From Yamadazyma tenuis (taxonomy: Eukaryota > Ascomycota > Pichiomycetes > Serinales > Debaryomycetaceae): a DNA stretch of 64,000 bases. The notes under the pieces were generated by a model. It was not told where the DNA came from. It saw only the letters and a program-made list of their open reading frames with translations, and did no database searches. The translations under genes and the position numbers were made by a program. Below are positions 11,234-22,633 of this stretch, piece after piece; positions within the stretch are counted from its first letter, which is position 1; the number at the start of each line of letters is the position of its first letter. Location of the stretch: NCBI RefSeq assembly GCF_029203305.1, contig NC_089466.1:434001-498000 (forward strand). Direction: 5' to 3'.

Positions 11234-12631
11234 TCAAAACCACTTCGACCGCTTTTGATTAAGCCCAAAGTGTTTGAAGACATCGTCCAAATTCCCAAAC
11301 GCCTCACGGTCACCTTGTAAAACAACGGAAGGATTGGAACTTATTAACTTTTCCACCACTTTCGTTAAGTCCTTAATCGTCAATGCATTGATTTTCTCTA
11401 TCATTTCATCAATGCTAACTAATTTATTTTGACATTGAATTTGTCTACCCAAATCTTCTAAAGCAGCCAACTTACTTTCAACATTATATAACAAGGTTGA
11501 AATCAATTGATTTTTAGCTCTGTTGAACTCTGAATCTGAGATTGCATTAGGCTCTAGTAAGGAACTGAATTCAAAGCCAATAATTTGTGGCATAACATGA
11601 GCAGCATTAGGTGATGCAGAAATATTAATACCGAACAATCCAGATCCAACGTAAGAATGGTTGAAAGAGGTACAGTTTTCAATGAATGCATATTGGTTCA
11701 AAACCCTGGTATACAACCTAGAAAACATACCTTTACCAGGGCCTCCAGCAGAGAATGATGAACCACCGCCAAGAAGCTTCTGTAACACAGCCAAACTATA
11801 CAATTCGTCATTCAAGAGACCTGTAGTCTCAAATCCGATCTGCATGTGGTACAACTCAGGCAAATTCGAAAATAGTGGTGGCTGGAAAGGAATGTGTATT
11901 TCTCCACCAACATATTTTGGTTTGGGAACCTGATGAGCTGGACCTTTAGTCAAGTGCCCAAAAGTTGATTCCACTAATTTAATAGCGTGCGCATGTTCGA
12001 CACCGATCATAGACACAACTATATTTTGGGGTTGATAAAAGCTCTTGTGATAGTTTAGAACCTCATCTTTCAGAATGTAAGGGATTCTCTCAACCGGACA
12101 GTATAGCGGTAATCCTAAGGTGTTATCTGGATACGCAACCTTGTGCAAGAGCTCTGGTAACACGATGTCTGGTTTGTGTACCATTACGCTGGTTTCGAAA
12201 TCAATTGTGGATAAAGTTTCCAAGAACTCTTTATCGGTAAACTTTGGCTCCAAAATGGTTTGACTGATACAATCAAACATTTTATCGACATCTTTATTGA
12301 ATACGGAAGCCTGGTAAATCATCGACTCACGCTGAGCTGAACACATATAATTACCCCCTAAGTTCGACAAGGCGTTCATCATTTCTGTTCCAGTGTATTT
12401 TTCGGTACTTCTCCATGCTAATCTATCCATTAGATGACTTATACCCGGCTTGGATGGATCTTCAAATTTGGAACCAGCATCGATGTACGCCCCCAAAGCA
12501 CTAAAATGACCAGGAGTTGAGTCTGTAATTACTCTCAAACCATTTGGTAATGTTGATAGATTGATGCTAGGGTTGCCATGGACAACATCATTAAAGTGTG
12601 ACCTCAGAGTACTCAAGTATCTTCTGAGCAT
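11234..12631 (-). CDS. MAS2: Mitochondrial processing peptidase, alpha subunit
   Basis: This 465-residue M16-family protein contains the glycine-rich substrate loop GGGSSFSAGGPGKGM that marks the MPP alpha subunit. The zinc-binding HxxEH motif of the beta subunit is replaced by a degenerate segment (GISHLMDRLAW), as expected for alpha. The frame is open to a GTG further upstream. I chose the ATG at 12629-12631, which yields MLRRYLSTLRSHFN, a typical matrix presequence. With MAS1 it removes presequences in the mitochondrial matrix. It converges on MYO1 with 51 bases between the stops. Confidence 0.96.
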   Translation of the reverse strand: MLRRYLSTLRSHFNDVVHGNPSINLSTLPNGLRVITDSTPGHFSALGAYIDAGSKFEDPSKPGISHLMDRLAWRSTEKYTGTEMMNALSNLGGNYMCSAQRESMIYQASVFNKDVDKMFDCISQTILEPKFTDKEFLETLSTIDFETSVMVHKPDIVLPELLHKVAYPDNTLGLPLYCPVERIPYILKDEVLNYHKSFYQPQNIVVSMIGVEHAHAIKLVESTFGHLTKGPAHQVPKPKYVGGEIHIPFQPPLFSNLPELYHMQIGFETTGLLNDELYSLAVLQKLLGGGSSFSAGGPGKGMFSRLYTRVLNQYAFIENCTSFNHSYVGSGLFGINISASPNAAHVMPQIIGFEFSSLLEPNAISDSEFNRAKNQLISTLLYNVESKLAALEDLGRQIQCQNKLVSIDEMIEKINALTIKDLTKVVEKLISSNPSVVLQGDREAFGNLDDVFKHFGLNQKRSKWF

Positions 12632-12747
12632 CGTTCTTAGAAATAGTTTTTGGCAAACAATTATGTTTGCGTGAGCATCGCGCACAATTTAGATTCCATT
12701 TTAAAATTACTTGAGGTCTTCTATGAATTATATGACATATATGAAAA

Positions 12748-13974
12748 CTATAGGTCCACGAATTTAACTTCAGGGTGATAATAAACAGGACAGTTCCAGT
12801 AGCTTCTCTTGATATCATCCCACACTTCTAAAGTGGGCAAGTTTATGTCTGTGAAAGAAATTTGCAATCCATAATTACTCAAATCAATCTCTACGAGCTT
12901 CTTGTAAACTTCGTAAATCACTTGCCTGTCCGCACCTAGTCCGTTGAAAAACGAGAATATCCCTTGAGGTTTCAATAAGCCCACAATTAAGTCAAAAAGT
13001 TCCAACATATCACTATAATGTTCCGAATATGTGTCATAGTATATTCCGTTGAAGAAAACGCCTTCGGAAAGGAGCTCTGCTACTTTGTCTTGCCATCTTC
13101 CTTCAAGGATTACTACATTTGGCTTTTGGTACCAGCCATCCTTCTTGAGTTTTTCCAACACATCAGGATGAGGTTCACAGATGTAGTGCTTAAAAGGCTT
13201 TTTGTCTTGGATCATTGTATCAATAATACCCATCCCGAATCCGATATTCAAGACAACCATTTCCTCTTCCGGATCATCTTCTCTATTTTTGAACAAAGAA
13301 TTACAACCCATTTGCATCAAGTTATGCTCCCAAGACATCATTACTCCATCTTTATTAGAAGTAACAAGTGCATCATCTTTGTACTGTAATTTGGTATTGA
13401 GGTACGTCTCTTGGTGTTCTGCTGGATCCAAGTTTGTGGACTGTGGATCTACCTCTAGAGTATTTCCTTTTATTTGTGAAATATCTTCTTGTGCATTTTC
13501 CGTTTGTTCTTCCAGTTCTACGAGCTCAGGCACTTCCTCTTCATCCAGAGCTTCGATGAATTCGATATTGTCATTGACTTTCCTCAAAATTAACTCGGCT
13601 CGAACTCCTGCTTCGACAATTTGGTTAAAAGCAACAGAATCCTTCATGTTTCTCTTGATCAATATGCACCCTGGAGTTTCATTATTGATATCTGTGAAAG
13701 ACCAACCAGCCCCGTACTCAAATAAAACTGAGATCATTTCACTAACGACCAACAATTCCTCTTCAGTCCCATTCGTTGGAATATTTTGACAAATAATATG
13801 CAAAGGTGTGGTGGTGGTGGTGGGTTCCTCTTCAATACCATTTGTATAATTATAAGCTTCTTCGACGGTATAAGTAGAAGGAATACCACTTTTTAGGTAT
13901 GCTTTTAGCTGGGTTATATACTGATTAGTTACTGGCCTTGAAATAAAGCGGCACAAGTCGTGCAAGTCGCTCAT
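12748..13974 (-). CDS. RMT2: Protein arginine delta-N-methyltransferase
   Basis: The 408-residue product has an ankyrin-like N-terminal half (PLHIICQNIP, then LFEYGAGWSFTDINNETPG). The C-terminal methyltransferase domain carries the AdoMet motif VLNIGFGMGIIDTMIQ and the conserved HYICEPHPDVL and FNGIYYDTYSEHY segments. This domain order is diagnostic of fungal Rmt2, which methylates the delta nitrogen of arginine (for example on ribosomal protein L12). A run of five Thr (from GGT repeats near 13805-13822) and an acidic linker separate the halves. It lies 116 bases upstream of MAS2 on the same strand. Confidence 0.95.
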   Translation of the reverse strand: MSDLHDLCRFISRPVTNQYITQLKAYLKSGIPSTYTVEEAYNYTNGIEEEPTTTTTPLHIICQNIPTNGTEEELLVVSEMISVLFEYGAGWSFTDINNETPGCILIKRNMKDSVAFNQIVEAGVRAELILRKVNDNIEFIEALDEEEVPELVELEEQTENAQEDISQIKGNTLEVDPQSTNLDPAEHQETYLNTKLQYKDDALVTSNKDGVMMSWEHNLMQMGCNSLFKNREDDPEEEMVVLNIGFGMGIIDTMIQDKKPFKHYICEPHPDVLEKLKKDGWYQKPNVVILEGRWQDKVAELLSEGVFFNGIYYDTYSEHYSDMLELFDLIVGLLKPQGIFSFFNGLGADRQVIYEVYKKLVEIDLSNYGLQISFTDINLPTLEVWDDIKRSYWNCPVYYHPEVKFVDL

Positions 13975-14517
13975 TTAGTAGGAATCTTTGTATGGCTATA
14001 CGATATTGGGTCAGAACTTTTTTTTGGAGATGAGATGATTAGCTCTCAGGCAGACACGCGCGATGGGGCTATCCCAAAGTCTACTCTTAAATTACTCCGG
14101 ACTAGGAGACCACCCGAAAGGTTGTGTGTAAATAACTGTAATGTAACAACTTCAATACGTGGCTGCATCTCGCATCCCGAATATTTGGCCTACGTGCCAT
14201 ACATATAGGCAGAGCTCAGCAGATTTTAATATCCTGTATCCAGGTCCTGCAAATTGAATTTCCTATGAATCATGAGGTTTTCATGGATGCAAAAATCATA
14301 CGATTGCCCAAAAGTCAACCTTTACCAATAGAATTTAATTGTTATTTTACACGGATGAGTTTAACTGTTTTGTAGTTTTAGAACCTGACCCGAATACTTA
14401 AAACTTTCACTTTCTTGTCAGAATCATTTTTTTTGCATTTCCAATTTCCCAGACACAACAACAAAACCCATAAGCAAAGACCACCTTCAGAAATTGAGCT
14501 CATATATTTTTTTGATC
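13975..14517. other. Divergent intergenic region RMT2/HMS1
   Basis: This 543-base region serves two diverging genes. It contains an ACGCGCG core near 14055 and several T/A tracts close to HMS1. I see no RNA gene or further coding frame. Any regulatory assignment would be a guess. Confidence 0.45.
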
Positions 14518-15579
14518 ATGGCATTCAAGTTGAACGATTATAATGCTTTTTTGACGTCTTTAGTGGAAAGAGAGAAGCTGGATACTTCTAGGCCCGAATC
14601 AAAAAATATGACTGAAACATTGAATTCCCCCACTGATGATATTGCCCTTATGGATCAACAAGATCCGATGAACTCCACGTATTCTCGACTTCCCATCGAC
14701 TTTGACTTTGGCCTAAACCAAGAAATAGATTTTCTGGATGACCTCGATCCCCAATCTACAATGAACCTTAATATGAATGATGATAATGACCTTTCTAAGC
14801 GCAGCTATAATCCCAGTAGCAAGCTTACCAATAATGCCAGCACCACCTCAACTAACAGAGCCTCCAGTAACTCTACCAATAATACTTCCGATATGGATCC
14901 TCCTTTGAAGCAGGAAGATATTTTTTTTCCAAGGCAAGCATCAGCTCCTGCTTTAGAAAGTAATTTTGAATCTGTTCCAAGTTCCTCTAATTACAGAATT
15001 CCCATACAGATAAAAAACGAATCCTCAGATGATGAATTAATGTCTCCAAACTTGGATTTACCCGATGGATTCTGTGATAACTTTGATAACATCAACACTC
15101 TTGACCGTCAGCATTCCAATACGCCCACTGATGATTTCAGTCGAAGAAGAGACTCGAGGCCACTTGTCCAAAAAAGTGGGGGTGAAGGATTAGGATATGG
15201 CTCTATGACTAAGTCTTACAGGCCCAGATTGCGTTCTTCTCATAATGTTATCGAACAAAGATATAGGAACAAGATTAATGATAAATTCAATGCATTACTG
15301 AATTCTGTCCCTACGTTACGGGTGGCAACTAAAAGGAAAACCAAGAATCCAGACCACATGGATAATGATGAGTTTGATGAACACTACTATCTGTCATCTG
15401 ACGAATCGCCAGATTTGGAAGGTTTAGAGCCTGCTAGAAAGTTGAACAAAGGAGTGATTTTAAGTAAGTCCGTGGAGTACATCAGATTTCTCGAGTTGAA
15501 AAACGACAGAATGAGAGAAAAGAACCACGAGTTACTTGAGAAGGCTAGATTGTTGGGAATACCCTTGGACAAATTGTAA
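14518..15579 (+). CDS. HMS1: SREBP-type basic helix-loop-helix transcription factor
   Basis: The 353-residue product has a Ser/Asn-rich acidic N-terminal two-thirds and a bHLH region from about residue 232. The basic region HNVIEQRYRNKINDKF carries Tyr in place of the usual Arg (the R-Y-R signature of SREBP-like factors such as Hms1, Cph2 and Tye7). Helix 1 and helix 2 are separated by an unusually long loop of about 37 residues rich in Asp and Ser. Helix 2 (ILSKSVEYIRFLELKN) runs into a short leucine-zipper-like tail. The ATG at 14518 is preferred to a TTG upstream. The symbol rests on family plus position: in C. albicans, as I recall, HMS1 directly precedes ERG11 and THR1. CPH2 is the main alternative. 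Confidence 0.85.
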   Translation: MAFKLNDYNAFLTSLVEREKLDTSRPESKNMTETLNSPTDDIALMDQQDPMNSTYSRLPIDFDFGLNQEIDFLDDLDPQSTMNLNMNDDNDLSKRSYNPSSKLTNNASTTSTNRASSNSTNNTSDMDPPLKQEDIFFPRQASAPALESNFESVPSSSNYRIPIQIKNESSDDELMSPNLDLPDGFCDNFDNINTLDRQHSNTPTDDFSRRRDSRPLVQKSGGEGLGYGSMTKSYRPRLRSSHNVIEQRYRNKINDKFNALLNSVPTLRVATKRKTKNPDHMDNDEFDEHYYLSSDESPDLEGLEPARKLNKGVILSKSVEYIRFLELKNDRMREKNHELLEKARLLGIPLDKL

Positions 15580-15754
15580 TACTTCATAATAACTCTGTGA
15601 TGCTTAATGATAGCCACTTCCCTTATTTAGGTAGAAATAATACACATGAAATGACTTGAGGAAGGCTATTTATTGAATATTGTACTGAACCGACCAACGA
15701 GAAGTATCATATTTACATGAGACCTAACTGGTGCAAAATATTCCCTACTTTTAG

Positions 15755-15836
15755 TCGTATAATTAGCTTATTTTGAATCGTATTATTATCACCTCATTCC
15801 TAAATGGCCCGTTCTCGTTTGCGCGATTCTATACGA
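15755..15836. promoter_or_regulatory. Sterol response elements in the ERG11 promoter
   Basis: TCGTATA occurs on the plus strand at 15755-15761 and, in reverse complement (TATACGA), at 15830-15836. A near match, TCGTATT, lies at 15778-15784. TCGTATA is the core of the Upc2/Ecm22 sterol response element. A TATA-like TATAAATT at 15842-15849 follows just after the last site, 80 bases before the ERG11 ATG. The motifs are direct; Upc2 control is inferred from known ERG11 regulation. Confidence 0.7.
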
Positions 15837-15898
15837 GATAATATAAATTTTGGCTGAGTCCTTGACATCTTAACGAGCATTAATTTCATTACAGTTAG

Positions 15899-17521
<1,623 letters not shown>

Positions 17522-17787
17522 ACTTTGAATGGGCTAGTGAACAAATATAATAGATCTACGTATACATGGCTCTCAGAAAAATATTACAATTCCTTAAATG
17601 TAGAAATACTACACGCTCTTGGGGGTCTATTCAATATAGTCCTGTTATTAACAGCTTCTTAAAAGAAATGGTGCGGTTTGCAATTTTCTTGCGAGTGAGT
17701 GTGAATCATCAAGTGGTTCAAGAGCTCGAAATTTTCATCAAAAGACATTCGTTCGTTGTTGTGAAATCAAACACACAAAAAAATAGC

Positions 17788-18849
17788 ATGGTCCCCAGCC
17801 CCTTCACTCTCAAAGTTCCCGCCTCTTCTGCCAATATTGGACCTGGTTTTGATGTTTTGGGGATTGGTTTAAACTTATATTTGGAAATAGATGTTAGAAT
17901 AGACCCTAGTGTTGACACCTCAGAAGATTCATTCCATGGAAGGTTAAGCTACGAGGGAGAAGGCAAGGAGGGAGTTCCTTTAGACACTGGTAAGAATCTT
18001 GTAACTCAGACGGCATTGTACGTAATGAGATGTAACGGTTTTGAAAAATTTCCCATGGGAACTCACATCCACGTTAAAAATCCAATACCTTTAGGAAGAG
18101 GATTGGGATCATCGGGAGCAGCTATTGTTGGAGGTGTAATGTTGGGTAATGAGATTTGCCAGTTGGGTTTTGATAAGATCAGACTATTGGACTACTGTTT
18201 GTTGATTGAAAGACATCCAGATAACATCGCTGCTGCCATGTTGGGTGGATTCGTTGGCTCTTATTTGAATGAGTTAACCACAAAAGAAACGAATGATAAG
18301 TCTGTTCCATTGGAATACATATTGCCAAAGGATAGTACTCCAGAAGAAAAAATCGTATCCACTGCTCCTCCCAAAGATATCGGGGAATACTTGAAATACA
18401 ACTGGAACCATAAGATCAAGTGTGTGGCAATAATTCCACAGTTTGAGGTTAAAACTGATGATGCTAGAGCAGTATTGCCAGATTCGTATACTAGATCTGA
18501 TATTGTCTTCAACTTGCAGAGATTGGCTGTGTTAACTAGCTGCTTGGGACAAGATCCCCCAAATAGTAAATTGATTTACAACTCCATGAAAGACAAGGTT
18601 CATCAACCATATAGAGCCAGTTTAATTCCAGGTTTGACCGAAGTGTTACAGAATATCACTCCGTCATCAGTCCCTGGTGTTTGTGGAATCTGTTTATCTG
18701 GAGCAGGACCTACGATATTATGTTTAGCCACGGAAAATTTTAACACCATAGCTGAAACCATCATTGATGTTTTCAAATCCAGCAATGTCAATTGTCAATG
18801 GAAGTTGTTGGATTTAGCTTATGATGGTGCCACGGTAAGTAGACATTAG
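17788..18849 (+). CDS. THR1: Homoserine kinase
   Basis: This GHMP-family kinase has 353 residues, close to the S. cerevisiae enzyme. It starts MVPSPFTLKVPASSANIGPG, with the GHMP ATP motif PLGRGLGSSGAA at 101-112 and the C-terminal GICLSGAGPTILCL motif. It phosphorylates homoserine in threonine synthesis. The frame is open for 74 codons further upstream to an ATG at 17566. That extension begins only 45 bases after the ERG11 stop and has no counterpart I know of, so I chose 17788, which fits the family N-terminus. The upstream stretch is probably promoter and leader. Confidence 0.95.
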   Translation: MVPSPFTLKVPASSANIGPGFDVLGIGLNLYLEIDVRIDPSVDTSEDSFHGRLSYEGEGKEGVPLDTGKNLVTQTALYVMRCNGFEKFPMGTHIHVKNPIPLGRGLGSSGAAIVGGVMLGNEICQLGFDKIRLLDYCLLIERHPDNIAAAMLGGFVGSYLNELTTKETNDKSVPLEYILPKDSTPEEKIVSTAPPKDIGEYLKYNWNHKIKCVAIIPQFEVKTDDARAVLPDSYTRSDIVFNLQRLAVLTSCLGQDPPNSKLIYNSMKDKVHQPYRASLIPGLTEVLQNITPSSVPGVCGICLSGAGPTILCLATENFNTIAETIIDVFKSSNVNCQWKLLDLAYDGATVSRH

Positions 18850-18935
18850 AACATATTTAGACTTCGATTTGCATTCTTAAGGTTCGCGAATATACCCTCT
18901 CCAATAGAATTTCAGTAATTCATTTAGAGACAATC

Positions 18936-20390
18936 ATGGAAAATATAAGTATCAATCATGTGGACTTGCAGACCAAGATCATAGCTCAGGATATTTTGGA
19001 TAAGTCTTCTTCTCAACCAATTTACTTATCCTCGGTTGAAGTGGTAGGAGGTGAGACTTTCTCCAATGTATTTTTCAAAAAATTGTTATCACCATTGCTC
19101 GAGACCAGTGATTACACCTTTGGCAAATTGGTTTCGAATGTTGAAGCGTCATATAACAAGTTGAAGGATACTGAGGTATTTACGGACATTGGAGTGAGTT
19201 TTTCGACTGATTTTACTTCCGGTATCCCCTCCAATGTTAAAAATTACAACAGCAAAACTGATAAACCAATTCCAACCAAAGTCAAGTTTGATGTTAAGTC
19301 TATTAATTTGAATATTGGAGAATACTTCTTAAACTTGGATAATGACACTCCTTTGAATGTCAATTTACATTATCTTAACAACAACTTCAACTCAAATGCC
19401 GAATTGATAAACGTTGGAGTAGATTATAACCCATACAAACCAAATCAACATTTAGTCACTAACGGAAAATTGATATCTAACTTGACAAATCCAAGGTTCA
19501 AGTTCGTGATTGACTTATTCAACACAAATCAAAACAATAAGATTTGGCAAAAAAGTAGTGAAAACTCATTGGGAGGTGTTATTGGTTTGCAGTATAATAA
19601 CACCTCTAGAAATCTTCATTTCTTAACTGGTTTATCTATATTGAAAAGGAAATTACATGATATGGATGATTCAACAATAGATGATGTGAAACTATTTGCC
19701 GGTGACAACATAAAGTCTTCAATTATAAACGAATTGAGTTACTCCAATTTGAGTTTCCTCAATAGTGCAACAAACAACTTTCCTGTTAATGGCTTCAACT
19801 TTCTTCTTTCTAATGAATTGAGTTCCAATCAACAATTGAACGATCCCAGCAGTGATTCTGGATACTTTTGCAAGTCGTCATTTACCAGCAATATCTTCAA
19901 AACATTTGCTAATAACTACTTAACCTTGAAAATATCCAACAGCTTTGGATCCATATACAACCCTTTACTTGAGGAGCTTTCGCCGGTTCATGTCTCCGAT
20001 AGATTTTACTTGGGAGGAAGCAAGTCCTTCAAAGGCTATTCCAAGAATTCAATTAACGCAAATGGGGGTAATCAATTCTACAAATTGGATTCTTCATTAT
20101 TCCTCAAATTACCTCACTTCTTATATTCACCAAAACATAATCAGAATAATGAAGCCAATCCTTTGAGATTATACGTGAATGGTATAGCAGGAAATGTGTC
20201 TGATAATTTACTCGACGATAGTTCTTTGAGTACATCGGTGGGTTTTGGATTGAAATACTTCAATAATTGGGCTCATTTCGATTTAGGATATTACTTGAGC
20301 AAGAAGATAAATAACGTAGATCAGCTTGGAGTGAAAGATGGCTTACAGTTTTCATTATCCGTGGGAGGCTCAAACCGGAGCTCCTTCTAA
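18936..20390 (+). CDS. SAM50: Outer-membrane beta-barrel assembly protein (SAM complex core)
   Basis: The 484-residue product has an N-terminal POTRA-like domain (LSSVEVVGGETFSNVFFKKL, about 30-130). The rest is beta-rich and ends with the Omp85 signature: SDRFYLGGSKSFKGY (an FxGxxxxRG-like loop region), then repeated amphipathic strands to the C-terminal FSLSVGG. This is the organisation of Sam50/Tob55, which inserts beta-barrel proteins into the mitochondrial outer membrane. The start at 18936 is the first ATG and lies 86 bases after the THR1 stop. Confidence 0.9.
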   Translation: MENISINHVDLQTKIIAQDILDKSSSQPIYLSSVEVVGGETFSNVFFKKLLSPLLETSDYTFGKLVSNVEASYNKLKDTEVFTDIGVSFSTDFTSGIPSNVKNYNSKTDKPIPTKVKFDVKSINLNIGEYFLNLDNDTPLNVNLHYLNNNFNSNAELINVGVDYNPYKPNQHLVTNGKLISNLTNPRFKFVIDLFNTNQNNKIWQKSSENSLGGVIGLQYNNTSRNLHFLTGLSILKRKLHDMDDSTIDDVKLFAGDNIKSSIINELSYSNLSFLNSATNNFPVNGFNFLLSNELSSNQQLNDPSSDSGYFCKSSFTSNIFKTFANNYLTLKISNSFGSIYNPLLEELSPVHVSDRFYLGGSKSFKGYSKNSINANGGNQFYKLDSSLFLKLPHFLYSPKHNQNNEANPLRLYVNGIAGNVSDNLLDDSSLSTSVGFGLKYFNNWAHFDLGYYLSKKINNVDQLGVKDGLQFSLSVGGSNRSSF

Positions 20391-20674
20391 AATATTTCAA
20401 AATAAATAGTCTAAAATAAAGAAACGCCTCCATTTATTTTGGACATGTTTGTCCAAATACAACTGCAACGTATATTATCGATCAACTAAAAACTGACTTC
20501 CTGAAGAATTTACAAGCTCGCAGCTGATTTTAGTTCCTTCACTCAAATTGAGCATATATTTGTGTTTACACCAAAAAAGAATTTCACGAAGCACAAATCA
20601 TTATTGACAATCATCCACGTACAACAATCTGTTAATGCCAGCTATCCATATATTGTGATTTATAAATTAACGCG

Positions 20675-22141
20675 ATGTCCCAATTACAAGAGAATATTAT
20701 CATCTCAAAGACCTTGCTAACATTGGATAAATATAAAAGCCTCGACCACTTGAAGCGAGCAGTAGTTGATAACGAATATATTCCTAGCAGCTCCAAGTTC
20801 TTACGATCTCTATTGTGGAAAACCGTATATATTACGGAGAGTTTGAACATCCAACTATGGCAGAATAAGTTGAACGACACGCGAAGGGTGTACCATAAAC
20901 TAATTCAAGATGACGATATGACGATACCATGGTATAAATTAGAAGCCGACAATACCTACTATAATCCAGTGGAGCTTGGTAGAAATTCAAGTTTACGAAG
21001 AAAGAAGAAACTTAACGGGGCTAGCGTTAAGAAGTCCAAACTTGCATTGGTTCAAGTCCAAACAAGTGATGATCCATTGGGTGAAAATAGCAGCGAACTG
21101 AACTTCAATCACCTTGAACATGATGACGATCTGGAACTCTTGAGAACCATAATATTGGACATTGATAGACTCTTTCCTGGCGAAGAATATTTTAACAACC
21201 GGTTCTACAAGCAACAGATTATCGAAATATTGTACGTGTGGGCTAAATGTAATCCTAGGATTGGATATAAGCAAGGCTTCCATGAAATTCTAGGCCTAAT
21301 CTACATCAATTTTAGGAAGGATTCAGTGAGCATCCCTAACACTAACACATTCTGCTCGGAAGATATAAGAATTTTGAGTTTGTTTGATGTCAAATACTTG
21401 TGTCATGATCTATTCACTGTTTTCAACAAGTTTATGGTTAATACTTCGATTATATCCCATTTTTATGAGAATGAGTACACTCTTATGAACTCAATACAGT
21501 CTTTCAATAAGTCCTTGATGAAAGTAGATCAGTTAATCCACTACAACTTAATTTCCAAGTTAAAATTAGAATCTCAATTATGGTGCATTCGATACTTTCG
21601 GCTCATATTGTCAAGGGAATTGGGCAATGACTTGGCAGTCACAAATATGCTTTGGGATAAGCTAATCACTATAGAAGGTAGCAGAGTTCCGGCTCTCTTG
21701 AACTTCTTGATTATTGTCCTATTGATCAACGTTAAATCTGATTTGATAGTATGTGATTTCAGTGAATGCCTTTCACTACTCTTGCATTACCCGATCAAGT
21801 TTGGAACTGGGAAAAAAAGTTATGTAACATTCATCCACGACATTTTTACTGATGCTAACAGATTGTTAAGCGTAAAGGATAACGATTTGGAACTATATGA
21901 GTGTGGGATGAAAATTAATGCAAAGCTTAATCCAGACTTAAACATATCTTTAAGTTACAATGGCAGAACTTCCGGAGAGTCAATGAGATCAAGAACGAGT
22001 TCTCCAGGCACAAGGCCTTCTGATGAATCGAACCGGGGAACTATGGGTTCAAAGGACTCAAAAGCTGAAAAGATGGCTTTTGAAAAGTACAGAATGGAAA
22101 TGAGGTTGAAGAAAAAAGCTCAACTGTTAATGAGACCTTAA
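20675..22141 (+). CDS. TBC-domain Rab GTPase-activating protein
   Basis: The 488-residue protein carries both TBC catalytic fingers: IxxDxxR as IILDIDR (159-165, arginine finger Arg165) and YxQ as YKQ (198-200, Gln200). These are embedded in a helical TBC domain of about residues 40-400. An insert around 100-150 is polar and low in complexity. The C-terminal tail is Ser/Arg-rich. Its overall size and the early domain recall Gyp6 or TBC1D5-like proteins, but I cannot settle the orthologue. It should accelerate GTP hydrolysis on a Rab (Ypt) in membrane traffic. It lies 284 bases after SAM50 on the same strand. Confidence 0.85.
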   Translation: MSQLQENIIISKTLLTLDKYKSLDHLKRAVVDNEYIPSSSKFLRSLLWKTVYITESLNIQLWQNKLNDTRRVYHKLIQDDDMTIPWYKLEADNTYYNPVELGRNSSLRRKKKLNGASVKKSKLALVQVQTSDDPLGENSSELNFNHLEHDDDLELLRTIILDIDRLFPGEEYFNNRFYKQQIIEILYVWAKCNPRIGYKQGFHEILGLIYINFRKDSVSIPNTNTFCSEDIRILSLFDVKYLCHDLFTVFNKFMVNTSIISHFYENEYTLMNSIQSFNKSLMKVDQLIHYNLISKLKLESQLWCIRYFRLILSRELGNDLAVTNMLWDKLITIEGSRVPALLNFLIIVLLINVKSDLIVCDFSECLSLLLHYPIKFGTGKKSYVTFIHDIFTDANRLLSVKDNDLELYECGMKINAKLNPDLNISLSYNGRTSGESMRSRTSSPGTRPSDESNRGTMGSKDSKAEKMAFEKYRMEMRLKKKAQLLMRP

Positions 22142-22633
22142 AGTTTTCAAGGATAAAAAGTATTGGGCAACCTCACGATCGCTAACGATGAGATCCATAC
22201 CCTTGTAGAGGTACTCTTCTTATTACATTCAGATATGGTTTTAAAGTGTTCTGAAAATTAGACAAACTTGCAGATTTTATAAAATTAACGGAATTTAGCG
22301 ACATGCACAAAATAAGCATACAACATATCAAAGCCTTCTTCTAACCTCAAGGACCTGTTTCCACTCTTTTCAGTCTCCACATTGGCCATACAGTTGTCCA
22401 AATATAAATGGTGCTGGCGTTTAATTAGAACCAACTCTAGACTATATGTAACAAGTATACATACGTTCCAACATGTATACCCAATAGCAATATCCTAGAT
22501 CTAATTCTCGTAAATTTATTACCTAGACCCTTTAGCGAGAAATCCCCACCTGAAATTTAAGTTTTCAGGGCCGTATCTTTTAAAAAATTGTCCTCAAAAG
22601 CTTGTATCCTCTATCCCCCAATTGACGGAGACG
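22142..22633. other. Intergenic region
   Basis: This 492-base spacer lies between two genes on the plus strand and is AT-rich. I see no RNA gene, coding frame or recognisable binding-site cluster in it. Confidence 0.4.
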
